Assembly (NCBI GenBank): GCA_000827495.1 | Contig: KN817619.1 | Coordinates: 84,099-148,098, forward strand | DNA from: Hypholoma sublateritium FD-334 SS-4 | Lineage: Eukaryota; Basidiomycota; Agaricomycetes; Agaricales; Strophariaceae | Direction: 5' to 3' | Length of the DNA stretch: 64,000 nt | In this document: positions 35,988 through 45,914 of the stretch, piece after piece | How positions within the stretch are numbered: position 1 is the first letter of the stretch | Layout of the letters: every line of letters begins with the position of its first letter | Made by a program: the position numbers and the translations under genes | The notes under the pieces: generated by a model | Seen by the model: the letters and a program-made list of their open reading frames with translations, nothing else | Told to the model about the DNA's origin: nothing | Database searches by the model: none

Positions 35988-36734
35988 TCACCTGGCAGGC
36001 GAAATCGGCGCCGTGCGCAGCACCCACACGTCGCGCTCCGTCTTGCTCGGGACGAGCCCCGCCCAGCGCGTGCAGAAGCGCATGAACTCGCGCACGTCCG
36101 TCGCCGTGATGTCGCCGGACGACGGCCCGCCCGCCGCGAGCATCCCATACGCATGCGGCGCGCGGTGCGGCGCAGGCACGCGCGCCTGCGCCGCACGCAG
36201 CTCGGCAGCGCCGCGGCGCGCACCGTCGTACACCGCGCGGAGCACGTCCCACACGGTGATAAACCCCCGCACGGGGAGCACGACGACGGGGCTGGGGAAC
36301 GGCGCTATGAATATGGTGATAGACGGCACGTTTGGCGCCTCGGGTACGGCGGGTAGCGACTTCCAGTGGTACTCGTCGCGCGCGGCGAGCCCGAATGAGC
36401 ACGCGGCTGAGATGGGGTTCGTGCAAATGGTCCATAAGATGCTCGCCGCGCCGTGCGGCGTGAGCAACGGGTGAAGCGATACTGGCTGTGGCGTGAGCGG
36501 CGGAAGTGGGATGTGTGCGTATGGCGAGCGCGAATAGATGAGCGGCGGCGGCTGGTCCGCGGTCCACTGCGGCCCGTTGACGCCGTAGGCTGTCGTCTGC
36601 GCCATTGGCCCCGCACCGCGGTATGAGTCAGAGTGCGTCTGGGCACGAGGCGGGGACGGGTGTGCGCTGCGCTTGGAGCGCCTGCGGGCGTCGTGCGTGT
36701 CCTCGTCGTACGCAGCGTATGTAATTCCGGGCAT
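35988..36734 (-). CDS. DUF6699-type basidiomycete protein
   Basis: A single open frame of 248 aa from ATG 36734. The N-terminal 80 residues are Pro/Ser/Arg-rich and probably disordered (RRRSKRSAHPSPPRAQTH). From about residue 85 a globular domain follows: PVSLHPLLTPHG, ILWTICTNP, PAVPEAPNVPSITIFIAPFP, VVVLPVRGFITVWDVLRAVY and a final FMRFCTRWAGLVPSKTERDVWVL. The order of an N-terminal W-containing strand, a PxxPxxTI strand, a V-x-D-V-L helix and a terminal W-x-G-L...W motif matches the uncharacterised DUF6699 domain that is abundant in mushrooms. The function is unknown. It could form larger models with extra exons, but none is needed. Confidence 0.72.
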   Translation of the reverse strand: MPGITYAAYDEDTHDARRRSKRSAHPSPPRAQTHSDSYRGAGPMAQTTAYGVNGPQWTADQPPPLIYSRSPYAHIPLPPLTPQPVSLHPLLTPHGAASILWTICTNPISAACSFGLAARDEYHWKSLPAVPEAPNVPSITIFIAPFPSPVVVLPVRGFITVWDVLRAVYDGARRGAAELRAAQARVPAPHRAPHAYGMLAAGGPSSGDITATDVREFMRFCTRWAGLVPSKTERDVWVLRTAPISPAR

Positions 36735-37265
36735 GGTTTGGCGACGGCGGGCTGTATGTGATGGGATTAAGTATCAGGCGCCGTAAGTAGCTGTTGTAAG
36801 AAGTAGAAGCGTTCGGCCGACGAACCGGTGATTGGTGTAAGAATGTATCACAATGGTTATCGCGCTATGGGCGCTGTGCCGCGGCTCTGCGCGATTGTTA
36901 GAACAGGTAGATGATGGTTTGGCAGTGATCGGTGCAGATGGGGGATGTGGTGGTGGTCGAGATGGTATGGGTTTTATCACTTTCTGGGCATTCCCAAAGA
37001 GAGAAATAACACGGCCACACACACTGCGTCGTGTCACCCGCTCGGAACCGCGCAGCTCCTGGGAATTTCCTGCGCGTCAGCTCGGCTACGGTCATCCACC
37101 GCGTCCGAGCGCTAGCCAACTTGTCCTTGTCGTCGTGCCAAAATAGAAGCCTTCGTAGGTATCCAAGCCATTCAAATGCACATTCAATCTTTCAATGCAC
37201 TGCGTGCACTCAGCGCCGGATCGTGGCCCAATCAGATGCTTTGGAACTCCTTGATGATCTGTGTA
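36735..37265. other. Intergenic upstream of the DUF6699-type gene
   Basis: Presumed promoter region of the minus-strand gene. The open frames at 36774-37146 are unsupported. Confidence 0.35.
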
Positions 37266-37269
37266 CGGA

Positions 37270-38090
37270 AAGCAGGAGATCTGGGATTCTATTTTGAAAC
37301 CGTCTCTGAGGGTTTCAAAGTTTCTTACTTTGAACCTGGGTTTCTGTAGGGTTTCAAAGCAAATAAGGGACGGCAGTCAGTCGGCAGAGCATCGGATTCA
37401 ATGTCCGCTCCAGGCGCGCGGTCGCGCGTTCTTGACGCACTCACAGCGCTCATCAAGCGCCCAGACATATTCTGCTTAGATATACACACCAGAGGAGCAA
37501 AATCAATGTCAACAGCAATTTTCAGAGAATCAGACAAAGTACACGCTTGACCGCGACGCATGTATGCCAGGCCACAATGCTCCATAAACATGTGTTCACG
37601 AAAGTACCGCAAACTAGGGACACTAGACATGCGCTAACCTTGTCTGCGCTCATATTGGGTGAAATAAATGCAATTACTTGATTTAAGGCCCGCCGTACTT
37701 GTCAGGGGGTATAGATGTAAGTACGAGCCATACTTAACGCAGCGTGGACGCGCGCCTGAACACCACAATGGACAAAATCAACTGAGTAGTTGAAGATATA
37801 CCCCATAGATAAATATGAATCTTATTGATTAAATACATGGAATAACTACTATACCATTTCCAGCCTTCTGCAAGGGATTTAGACCAAGAGTAGTATGTAC
37901 GCAGGAAAGGCAGGGATAGGCAAGAGATCTATAGCCGAGCCGAAAGTACATACGGCAGTCTATTCGGATCAATTCGGCAGAGATTCACGCACAAGCACTC
38001 GAGGGATTCAAAAAATAGTTGTAGAAACCCTGGGTTTCAACGAGAAACAGGGTTTCAAAATAGAATAATCCGGAGATCTGCTCGCGTTTC
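37270..38090. mobile_element. Possible inverted-repeat (MITE-like) element
   Basis: The left end near 37270-37340 (AGATCTGGGATTCTATTTTGAAACC, interrupted by GTTTCAAAG hairpins and TGGGTTTCTGTAG) recurs inverted near 38018-38090. There it reads ATTCTATTTTGAAACCCTG and CAGGGTTTCTAC on the minus strand. The longest exact inverted match I see is 16 nt (ATTCTATTTTGAAACC). The interior has no recognisable coding capacity. Boundaries and a target-site duplication are undetermined. Confidence 0.45.
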
Positions 38091-38519
38091 TGAGCAACAA
38101 GTTCGGTATGTGGCCACACAATTTTACTTAGCATCACGGACGAATGACTGCACCAGAACTTCGCGCCGCCTTATTGACCACCCCAGCCAGTCCCGCGCAA
38201 TGGAACATATCAGTTATGCTCACGAATAGGCTGCTGCGCACGGAATTTCCATCCGCGCAGCCGTGTGCCTGCGTCGTCGCCGCTGGAGCGAGCAGCATCG
38301 CGCGAGACGCGTCCCAATTGGGATGAAGGCAATTCCGAGCTGCTCGGAACGGCCCGGGTGCAAGACAGGCTTGCGCTCCAAGCACGTCGCGGCACGAAGA
38401 CTGCCAGAGCAGATCCGAGGGCACTTATCTTCCAGTGAAGGCACAGAAGGAAACGGAATGTTGTGCTGCAATTCCGGCTCATGAGAGCGACGGCTGGGTA
38501 GCGCCGCGTGGACCAAGGA

Positions 38520-39130
38520 AGAAATAGCGCACCTTGGTGCCCATAAGTTCCAAGTTTGTTCCAAGCACACGAGGAGAAGACGAACGTAAATAGCATAAAT
38601 GTCTCTTTGTTTCAGAGTGAAGGAGGGAATACTGCGTTAACTGAAGGTAAAGAAAACAATTTGCATCTGCCGAGCAGCCGAAGTGATGATTCCAAGTCCG
38701 CATGAGAACGGACTTTTACAAGGCACACGAGCAGACAAGCCCGCCCCATCGGGGAGCTTGGCGATGAGTTCTTGAGTACTTGAGTCCTTGAGGTATAATT
38801 GCCGCGTAAAATGGGTACAGTCAAATCCCCAGTTTCCATGTCGGAATTCTATGCCGAGCAGCCGAAGGTGACATTTGGTTCAAGGTCCGCTCGCCTGTCA
38901 TACTGTGCGAGCTGTGCATTCTGAAGTCTACATGCTTCCTCCCATATTTGTCATTGTTCCAAGCTCTCCAAGCCGCTGAGTCTCCGCCGGGTACCATGTT
39001 GGTGGTCGCAAATAGCCTATTCAAGCATTTCTTGGGACATAGGCGCATTCTCCGTCTCTCTCCGGCCCAAATTAGCGCTTGGCCATCACGGGCAACCAAA
39101 CCGGCGCGCAGCGGCAGCGAAACAGCTCTC
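38520..39130 (+). repeat. Direct duplication, copy 1 (upstream flank of the 40.1-kb gene)
   Basis: Matches 39450-40125 in the same order and orientation. Shared blocks include CTTGGTGCCCATAAGTT, TCTTTGTTTCAGAGTGAAGG, AGTCCGCATGAGAACGGA, GGTATAATTGCCGCGTAAAA, CAAGCATTTCTTGGG and CTTGGCCATCACGGGCA. Copy 1 stops where the coding region would begin and continues into unrelated sequence. Confidence 0.8.
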
Positions 39131-39449
39131 GTAATCTGGTGTGCACGAGATTCGAGTATGACCCCGGAGTGTAATCTACGTACCAGAAAGCGTGGTTGAC
39201 GAAAACTCCGTGGAAATTTCTCTAATCACGCCAATGCTGAGCGCTGAGCGCTGAGGCCCTGAGGGGGAATCTGCTCTCCGGGAATTGGCACTCGAGCAAA
39301 TCCAAAAGTATGTTATCATTTTTTCTACCGTCTTGCACCTCTTTACAACATTCTTCAGGTCCTTCCATGATATGGTCTCACCATCTTGGCGGCTGGCCTG
39401 GTGATTTTGAGTACGGAGCTGCGGTTTCCAACACAAAAACTCTCCCGCC
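39131..39449. other. Spacer between the two duplicated copies
   Basis: About 320 bp that is unique within the window, with a GAGCGCTGAGCGCTGAG-type palindromic run near 39237. No gene is seen. Confidence 0.4.
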
Positions 39450-40125
39450 TTGGTGCCCATAAGTTATAAGTTTGTTCCAAGCACACGAGGGGAGGATGAA
39501 CTTAAATAGCATAAATGCCTCTTTGTTTCAGAGTGAAGGAGGGAATACTGCGTTGACTGAAGATAAAGAATATGATTGCATCTGCCGAGTAGCCGAAGTA
39601 GTAATTACAAGTCCGCATGAGAACGGAATTTTACATAGCACACGAGCAGAAAAGCCCACCCCGTCGGGGAGCTTGGCAGTGCTGGTGAGTCCGTGAGTCC
39701 TTGAGGTATAATTGCCGCGTAAAATGGACCAACCATCACGCAAGTACAGTCAGACGCTCTTTCCACTGACACCAAGTTTCCATGTCGAAGTTCCATGCCG
39801 AGACGCCGAACATCACATACATTCAAAGTCCGCTCGCCTGTCATAATCTGTGTTTGAGCTGTCGTGTACATTCTGAAGTCCACATGCGTTTGTCATTGTT
39901 CGAACCTCTCCAAGTCCCTGCGTCTCCGCCGGAGACCATGCCTGTGGTCACAAATAGCCCATCCAAGCATTTCTTGGGGACACAGGCGCATTCTCCGTCT
40001 TTCTTCAGCCCAAAAAGTTAGAGCTTGGCCATCACGGGCACCGCGCAGCAGATTCCACGCCCAAAATACCGCAACCGAACCGGAGCGCAGCGGCAGCGAG
40101 ACAGTTTCCAAGCCTGCTCCAACCA
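39450..40125 (+). repeat. Direct duplication, copy 2
   Basis: Partner of the copy at 38520-39130. It ends only a few bases before the ATG at 40133, so the duplicated unit corresponds to the 5' flank and probable promoter of the membrane-protein gene. Confidence 0.8.
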
Positions 40126-40132
40126 CCACCAA

Positions 40133-40570
40133 ATGGCAGCTGCGATCCCGCTCTGGTACCGCCTCTTTTTCCTGTACATCGAGCCCCTCTCCGCGCTCGC
40201 GGGCGCGTACTACGCCGCCTTCCGCCCCGAGGACTACCTCGCGGACCTCTCCTTCGGCGACCTGAAGCCCAGCACGGCCCCGGCTCCCACACAGACGAAC
40301 ATGGCGCTGCTCCAGCTCGCGAACCTCTACCTGCTCTTCGCACTCAATGAGCACTTCGTGCTGTCGTCGACCACCTCGCGCGTCACCTGGCGCCGGCTGC
40401 TCGTCGGGCTGCTCATCGCCGACTTCGGGCACCTCGTCACCATGGCACCGGCGGGCAGTGGTATCTTCTGGCGCGTTTGGGAGTGGAACGCGATGGCGTG
40501 GGGCAGTGTTGGGTTCGTGTACGCAGGGGCAACGACGCGGATGTGCTTCCTGGCTGGCGTGGGGCTGTAG
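40133..40570 (+). CDS. Small four-helix integral membrane protein (DUF7704-like)
   Basis: A single exon of 145 aa, starting with ATG in MAAAIPLWYRLFFLYIEPLS. Four hydrophobic segments are visible: about residues 8-28, 60-80 (LLQLANLYLLFALNEHFVL), 88-108 (LLVGLLIADFGHLVTM) and 120-143. The opening P-x-W-Y-R-x-F-F-x-Y-I-E-P motif is typical of a small fungal membrane family that I associate with DUF7704; the function is unknown. The gene lies immediately downstream of a duplicated promoter-like segment. Confidence 0.75.
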   Translation: MAAAIPLWYRLFFLYIEPLSALAGAYYAAFRPEDYLADLSFGDLKPSTAPAPTQTNMALLQLANLYLLFALNEHFVLSSTTSRVTWRRLLVGLLIADFGHLVTMAPAGSGIFWRVWEWNAMAWGSVGFVYAGATTRMCFLAGVGL

Positions 40571-40965
40571 TTGATTCGGTATGTTCACTGCGCATGATCT
40601 ATGAAGTATGAGGGGGCTGATACTGCCTCCCCTTATCAGATCATAGCTATGCCTTTGTATTACCTTTTGTGTGTAAATCCCCCCGGAGATCAGTGGCCAC
40701 CGGTCGTCGATCATCCGTTAGCGCCCGTCCCGACGCGGATTTGTGCAGTGAACTACGCACAGGCTTGTGTTAGAGTGGAGAAACCCGTTTATTTTTACCC
40801 CTACAGCGGAATGAGAACCCTCCTGACGTCCGGAATGAAGACCTCGCACACGAGCTAAGAACAGCCCGCCGCATGGCTGCATCACGCGCACCGACCGAAC
40901 AGCACGAGGCGCTCCGCACAGTTCTTAACCGTACACCCCCTCCTACCCAGCCCATCTCCTCTACG
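40571..40965. other. Intergenic promoter region
   Basis: Short gap between two same-strand genes. A run GTTTATTTTTACCCC near 40787 could contribute to the promoter. Upstream in-frame codons (from 40873) before the chosen start of the next gene look like a 5' UTR, not protein. Confidence 0.4.
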
Positions 40966-42463
40966 ATGTTGCTATCGACGGCTCTATCGCACGCCGCATC
41001 GCTCGCCCTCGTGCTCTGCGTGCGGCGTGTACGCGCACTGACGAACGTGACAATCGACGACCAGAGCCCTTTGATCAGCTACGCGCCCGCGGGCAGCTGG
41101 GCGCGCATCAACGACTCGACCACGGCGACGCTCGACGTCGACGGCGGGCACATGCTCACAAGCGACCCCACGGCGACGGCCGTGCTCAACTTCACGGGTG
41201 CGTCTTTGTGCCTACTCCTGTGCGCTCGCGCGTTTATCTCATAAAATTCGCCTTTCAGGCGTCGCGGTGTATTTCCTGTCCGCGCGCTGGCCGTACAACG
41301 TGAGCAGCGCGGTGGCGCTCGACGATGGGCCTGCAGTGCTGCTCGACCTCACGGACCACACGCGCGCGGTGACGGATGGCGGGCCCGCGACCGTGAAGGC
41401 GGCCATCGTCGGGCAGGCCGTGGGGCTGCTGAACGTGACCCACACGCTGACGGTGTCCGTCGGCGCAGGGCAGCCGTTCGCAGTGGTGGATGCGATCATG
41501 TGCGTCGCTATGTCCTCATCCACATGGCTCTTTTAACTCCATCTTAGGTACACAGCTCTCAATGCGCACGACGCCGTCCCATCTAGCACGAATAGCACGC
41601 CGCCCACACAGCTCACGCCCGTTGCGCCCGCGTCCACCACCTCTCCAGCGTCCAATAAATCGCACAAAGCGCGCGCACTCGCCATCGCGCTCCCTATCGT
41701 CTTCGTGCTCCTCCTACTCCTGCTGCTCATCCTTCTCTTCCTCTTCCTGCGGCGCCGACGCGGCGCGCACACGAGCGCCCCGCCCGGGCCGACAGCGTAC
41801 CCCTTCCCCGGCGCGGAGCACAGCCCGCTCGGCGGCGCGCGCACGATGCGCAATGCGTACGCCACCGGCGCGGACGGCGAGATCGGGCAGGAGGAGAAGG
41901 CCGGTTTGCGGATCACGAACCCGGACCCCGCCGCGTCGCCGGCGTCGCTTGTCGGGCCTGCGCCGCCACCCCCAGTGATCGCCATGCCCGCGCCCTCCGC
42001 ACGCGCGTCGAACGCCCCGCGCGACGTGGATAGGGACGCGGATGGAGACAAGCAGAGCGCGCTGCGCTCGCCCGGGACGTACTACGGCGCCCTGCGCGCG
42101 ATGACGCACTCTCCCGCGCGCGCGTACCCCGTCCCGCCTGCGCGTGGCGCGGGCGGGGGTGGCGCGGCTGCGCATCAACGCTGGGACAGCGCGGACGCGG
42201 ACGCGGACATGTACGAGGCGGAGGACTCGCGGCCCGCGTCGCGCTCTGTGTACTCCCAGGTCACGGCGATCGGGATCGAGGACGGGGAGGAGGGCGCAGG
42301 AGGGCGTGGGGCGTCGACTCTGCTCGCACCGCACGGCGCGGGGCGGTACCGCGCGTCTGGGCGCACGTCTGGGCGAGCGTCGGGATACACGGACGCGAGC
42401 GCGCGTGCGGGGCGTGGGGGGTACGAGGCGCCGCTGGCGTATGTGCCTGTATTCAAGTCGTGA
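40966..42463 (+). CDS. Single-pass membrane protein with signal peptide and extracellular domain
   Basis: Three exons (40966-41197, 41259-41499 and 41548-42463), 462 aa. The signal peptide (MLLSTALSHAASLALVLC) is followed by an extracellular beta-rich region with N-glycosylation sites (NVT, NDS, NFT, NVS, NVT) and motifs such as SARWPYNVSSAVALDD, TVKAAIVGQAVGLL and TLTVSVGAG. A Thr/Ser/Pro-rich stalk precedes the single transmembrane helix (IALPIVFVLLLLLLLILLF) and a basic RRRRG stop-transfer. The cytoplasmic tail is long and low in complexity. The topology recalls Mid2/Wsc-like or Skg6-like surface sensors, but no ligand domain is recognised. GC content is high. Fragments of this gene occur at 45155-45302 and 47510-47984, which shows duplication with the lectin genes. 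Confidence 0.85.
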
Positions 42464-43333
42464 TAATTGATTCTCTGGTCCACGTAGGTAGAGTATGCGT
42501 ATGGGGCCTCGCGGACGGGGCTGCTAATAGTAGTGCTTTATATTGAACGGTACTTTATGCATAGAATTGCGCATACGAATAATTAGAGAGTATATATCAT
42601 GATCAACGTCGCGATTTAAGCGCCGCTATAGCTGGCGTTCATGTGCTCGGTGCTCATTCTGGACTGGGCAGACCTCGGTTCTACTTAGATGCTACACGAC
42701 ACAGACAGTTCCGTCAACTAATACGAGTATTAAATATTGCTGGTGGTCAGCGATAGTTGGGACTGAAAAAAATACGCGAATCTTAAAGGGCCCGATAAGC
42801 TCTGGGTCGCAACATACTGCACTCTCTTGAGAGTCTGCACGGTATTGTTCCCGGTCTTCCATTGCACGCCGTATAAAGATCTCGCCGTGAGGTGCCGTTC
42901 GATTAATGCTCGTTCGCCTTCCGCGTTCTGGATTGATGCGCCCCTGCTTGGTTTCCCAATAGCGGCTTCATGAGCCCGAAAGGCCTATACTGTCTGCGGT
43001 GAGATGTCGCTCGGGGTGAAAGTCAAAAACCTATATGGATTAGATTTCACTATTTTATTGCGAAAGGAGCGCTTGATTACTGTAAAATTCAGCACCCAAT
43101 ACACTTGTGCAGCCTGCTGTCGAATGTTTGGCGAAGTTCATCCATGGCTGTATGTAGTATCGGCGCTTCCGAGTCAGTCAAAAATAAATGCTATGTAGAT
43201 CCGGCTCGGCTACGCCTTGGTGCTTGCTTGAGCTCTGGGCTCGTATTGTACGGCAATCGTATCTATTCTAGTGTGTTGACGCACTAGAAAGGACCTCGGC
43301 TGCTGGGTGACGCTATAAGTAGATTACCGGCGC
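42464..43333. other. Intergenic; upstream flank of lectin gene 1
   Basis: About 0.9 kb. Parts match 45303-45830 upstream of lectin gene 2 (for example GCCGTGAGGTGC and GACCTCGGCTG), so the flank belongs to the duplicated unit. No gene is seen. Confidence 0.45.
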
Positions 43334-43382
43334 TATAAATAGATTTCTATTGACATGCATCTTCTTTGACTGTGTATAAAAA
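43334..43382 (+). promoter_or_regulatory. Paired TATA-like boxes of lectin gene 1
   Basis: TATAAATA at 43334-43341 and TATAAAAA at about 43375-43382. The same pair, with the same spacing to the start, precedes lectin gene 2. The second box overlaps the in-frame ATG at 43382, which argues for the ATG at 43427 as the real start. Confidence 0.5.
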
Positions 43383-43426
43383 TGCGACCATTGACAGGTA
43401 GTGGAATCATCCGTTTCTCCCAAAGA

Positions 43427-44682
43427 ATGTCTCTCAAGTTTAACATAACCTCAGCTATACTACTGGCGACGATCTCATTGAATAGCGTCGCAGGCCTTGG
43501 TATTCCTGAGTATGTTCCCACCCCCGTGTTCCCGTTGCAACCACTGACATCTTCGCAGCAATATAGATGACTTTCAAATACAGCCCCTTGTGCGCGGGTC
43601 GTTTCCGCGGACACCCTGCCTCACAGTAACAAGTCCTGTTAACGGCTCGGCGCTAATCATACAAGACTGCACGACGCTTGAATCGCAGCGCGGATTTCGC
43701 GTTGTGAGCGGCGGGTCGACGACGGGGGCGGGACTTCCCGGCTCAATCCTCGTTTTCAATAACTTCTGCCTCGAGGTTGCTGGGGGGAGTACCGCTTCCG
43801 GAACCAAAGTCGAGGCCAACAGCTGCGATCCCAGTAATAACAACCAGGCGTGGCAGTGGAACTCCAATGGTACTATTAACTGGGCGGGGACCAACAAGTG
43901 CCTTGACTTAACGAACGGCAATCTCACCAACGGAAATCAAGTAGGTTCTAATATCGTTAATTTTATTCAATATTACATTAATTGAGTGACCTATAGATGC
44001 AGATTTGGACGTGCATAGAAGGAAACCAGAACCAGATTTGGAGTGCGAATGGCTTAGCGAAGTTGGTATACATTATTTTATACATTATCTACACGCTTGA
44101 CGCATGATTGATACAGTCCACTCGATGAAGTCTCGCTGAATAGCAACCGTAAGAGCGTTTATTGTCCGATGTGTGTCATTACTTACACAATTATACTTTC
44201 ATTAGCGAATCTTTGCATGGCAGCCAACTCCTCTGCAAATGGTTCCCCTGTTTTCATCACGGATTGCTCTGACGCATCCTCGCGCAAGGTTTGGAGTGTT
44301 CCCCAAGTCGGTCACGGCAACTCGGGGTCATACCAGCTGTCTTTCGGGACCGACGGAGCAGGCCCCATCAAGTGTCTCGACGTAACAGACGGCCAAGTTG
44401 TTCCTGGAACGAAACTGCAGCTTTGGGATTGCACAACAGGCAATGCGAACCAGTTCTTCACCCCGACTACGGTAATTCGATGGGAAATAACGGGTCTTGT
44501 GGGCGGGCTGTGCGTCGACCTGACTGATGGAATCCAGACGAAAGGAAATCAGGTATGTTGAGAACACTACACCTAAATCAATTCTGATCGCTCTTTTTCT
44601 TCAGCTTCAGATGTGGAACTGCACAACGGGAGATACAAATCAAATCTGGAACGACGTCGAGCCCCCGCAGAGCGCTACCTAA
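43427..44682 (+). CDS. Secreted ricin B-type (beta-trefoil) lectin, copy 1
   Basis: Predicted 328 aa from six exons: 43427-43509, 43559-43940, 43997-44061, 44117-44148, 44206-44552 and 44605-44682. The signal peptide MSLKFNITSAILLATISLNS is followed by two beta-trefoil repeats. QxW-type signatures include NNNQAWQW, GNQNQIWSA, NANQFF and DTNQIWND, together with the repeated NKCLDLTNGN, IKCLDVTDGQ and LCVDLTDGIQTKGNQ. Ricin-B folds bind carbohydrate; here no enzymatic A-chain or protease domain is attached, so it is a lectin only. It is likely secreted and may bind glycans in defence or wall interaction. The third intron uses a weak donor (GTTGGT). The whole model is colinear with copy 2. Confidence 0.9.
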
Positions 44683-45154
44683 TGACGTACGAGCTGTGAG
44701 CGGGATATATTATGCTTTCAGACATCAGACGTTGGTTGGATATATACATTCGATATTGACTCTTGGACTAGACATATTTACGAGCACATTTTTGATACAT
44801 GACTTTCTATTGAATAATTGTCTACGAACCATATATTAGTATTTAATATCCAGTTCGTAGCCTTACCATTTAAACTTTATTCTGCTATTCGGATGGTAGT
44901 CTGCTATCGGAAACATGGATCATTAGCGAAGAGCGCCGTTTCTACGGTCATTGGTGCACTCGGGACACTTCAAGTTACCCAACAATGCGTAGTCAAGTTA
45001 GAGGGAGGTAGGGGCAGTCGGAGCGGTCATAGTCTAGTGCGGCGGGCTTGGGGTCCTGTGTAGTTGCATCGAAGTGGTAGACTTATTGTAGCTATGAATG
45101 ATGGGCTTATTTAACTCCCTGAAATGATTTTCTTTGTATCTGCTGCCTTCCCCG
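44683..45154. other. Intergenic between the two module copies
   Basis: AT-rich sequence of about 0.5 kb without a recognisable gene. Confidence 0.4.
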
Positions 45155-45302
45155 TCAGCGCTACGACGAGGACACGAATCCATGTATACATGCATGACAC
45201 GGATAGCTCCCTACCTACGTCACGCTCCCTCATGAAGGTGTACTCTAACGGCAATCGGCGTTGAGGACGGGGAGAACGGCGGTGGTTCCAGGCGCGGGGA
45301 AT
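45155..45302 (+). pseudogene. Fragment of the 3' coding part of the 41-kb membrane protein gene
   Basis: The stretch with GTGTACTCTAACGGCAATCG followed by GGCGTTGAGGACGGGGAGAA corresponds to the SVYSQVTAIGIEDGEEG part of the cytoplasmic tail (about 42239-42295). The preceding GACACGGATAGCTCC matches the EDSRPAS part. Frame breaks and stops show it is not functional. It lies in the same position relative to lectin gene 2 as the complete gene does to lectin gene 1. Confidence 0.65.
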
Positions 45303-45829
45303 GATCGGTGCTACTTGCACCGTTGACTGTGTTTCAGAACGATTCAAGTATCTTGGTGCTGGTTGAGTATGGGCAATTCCAAAGATTTACCGGGCCTTCC
45401 ATTATAATTATACAGAGGAATAAAGATCAAGCCGTGAGGTGCGGCTACTCTAGACCTGTGCTCATGCTCATCCCGTGTTCTGGATCTATGCGTCCCGAGA
45501 AGCCTGATAAATGCGCCGACACGGAATGCATGGCTTCATGCTGATTGAGGCGTTGGTCGGATTATGTGCACATTTTTGACCTTCTTTACCAACGAATGAT
45601 TACCATGCATAGTATTTACATCAAATATGGTGCCGGTTTCGTCAATGGATGTACATGACTTGTAACTGTGGACGTTTCTGTCTTGCATGGACTTAAAATG
45701 CCAGATCCGGCTGGGCCGCCCCATATCCTCCGATGGCGCTTATGTTCTGGACCTCTTCACGACAATCAAATCTACTTATTCTTGGGTTGGTCCACTGTCC
45801 AGTGAATGACCTCGGCTGTGGGGTAAAGC
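45303..45829. other. Upstream flank of lectin gene 2
   Basis: Counterpart of the flank upstream of lectin gene 1, diverged. No gene is seen. Confidence 0.45.
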
Positions 45830-45869
45830 TATAAATAGAATAACATTCTTCTCTGTCTGCGTATAAATA
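45830..45869 (+). promoter_or_regulatory. Paired TATA-like boxes of lectin gene 2
   Basis: TATAAATA at 45830-45837 and again at 45862-45869, about 85 and 46 bp before the ATG at 45915. The arrangement is conserved with lectin gene 1. Confidence 0.5.
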
Positions 45870-45914
45870 AGAAGCCACCAACAGCCAATGGACTGATTCA
45901 TTTCGCCTCAAGAA

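Noticed and set aside
35704..36567. Minus-strand 287-codon frame overlapping the DUF6699-type gene
   Set aside because: It is an out-of-frame shadow; its sequence is Arg/Ala/His-rich and unstructured, while the frame at 35988-36734 shows domain motifs.
40873..40965. Upstream extension of the membrane protein gene from ATG 40873
   Set aside because: It adds a polar peptide ahead of the signal peptide; the ATG at 40966 gives a standard secretion signal.
43382..43426. Upstream in-frame ATG for lectin gene 1 (43382)
   Set aside because: It overlaps a TATA-like box and is not conserved in lectin gene 2, whereas the ATG at 43427 is.
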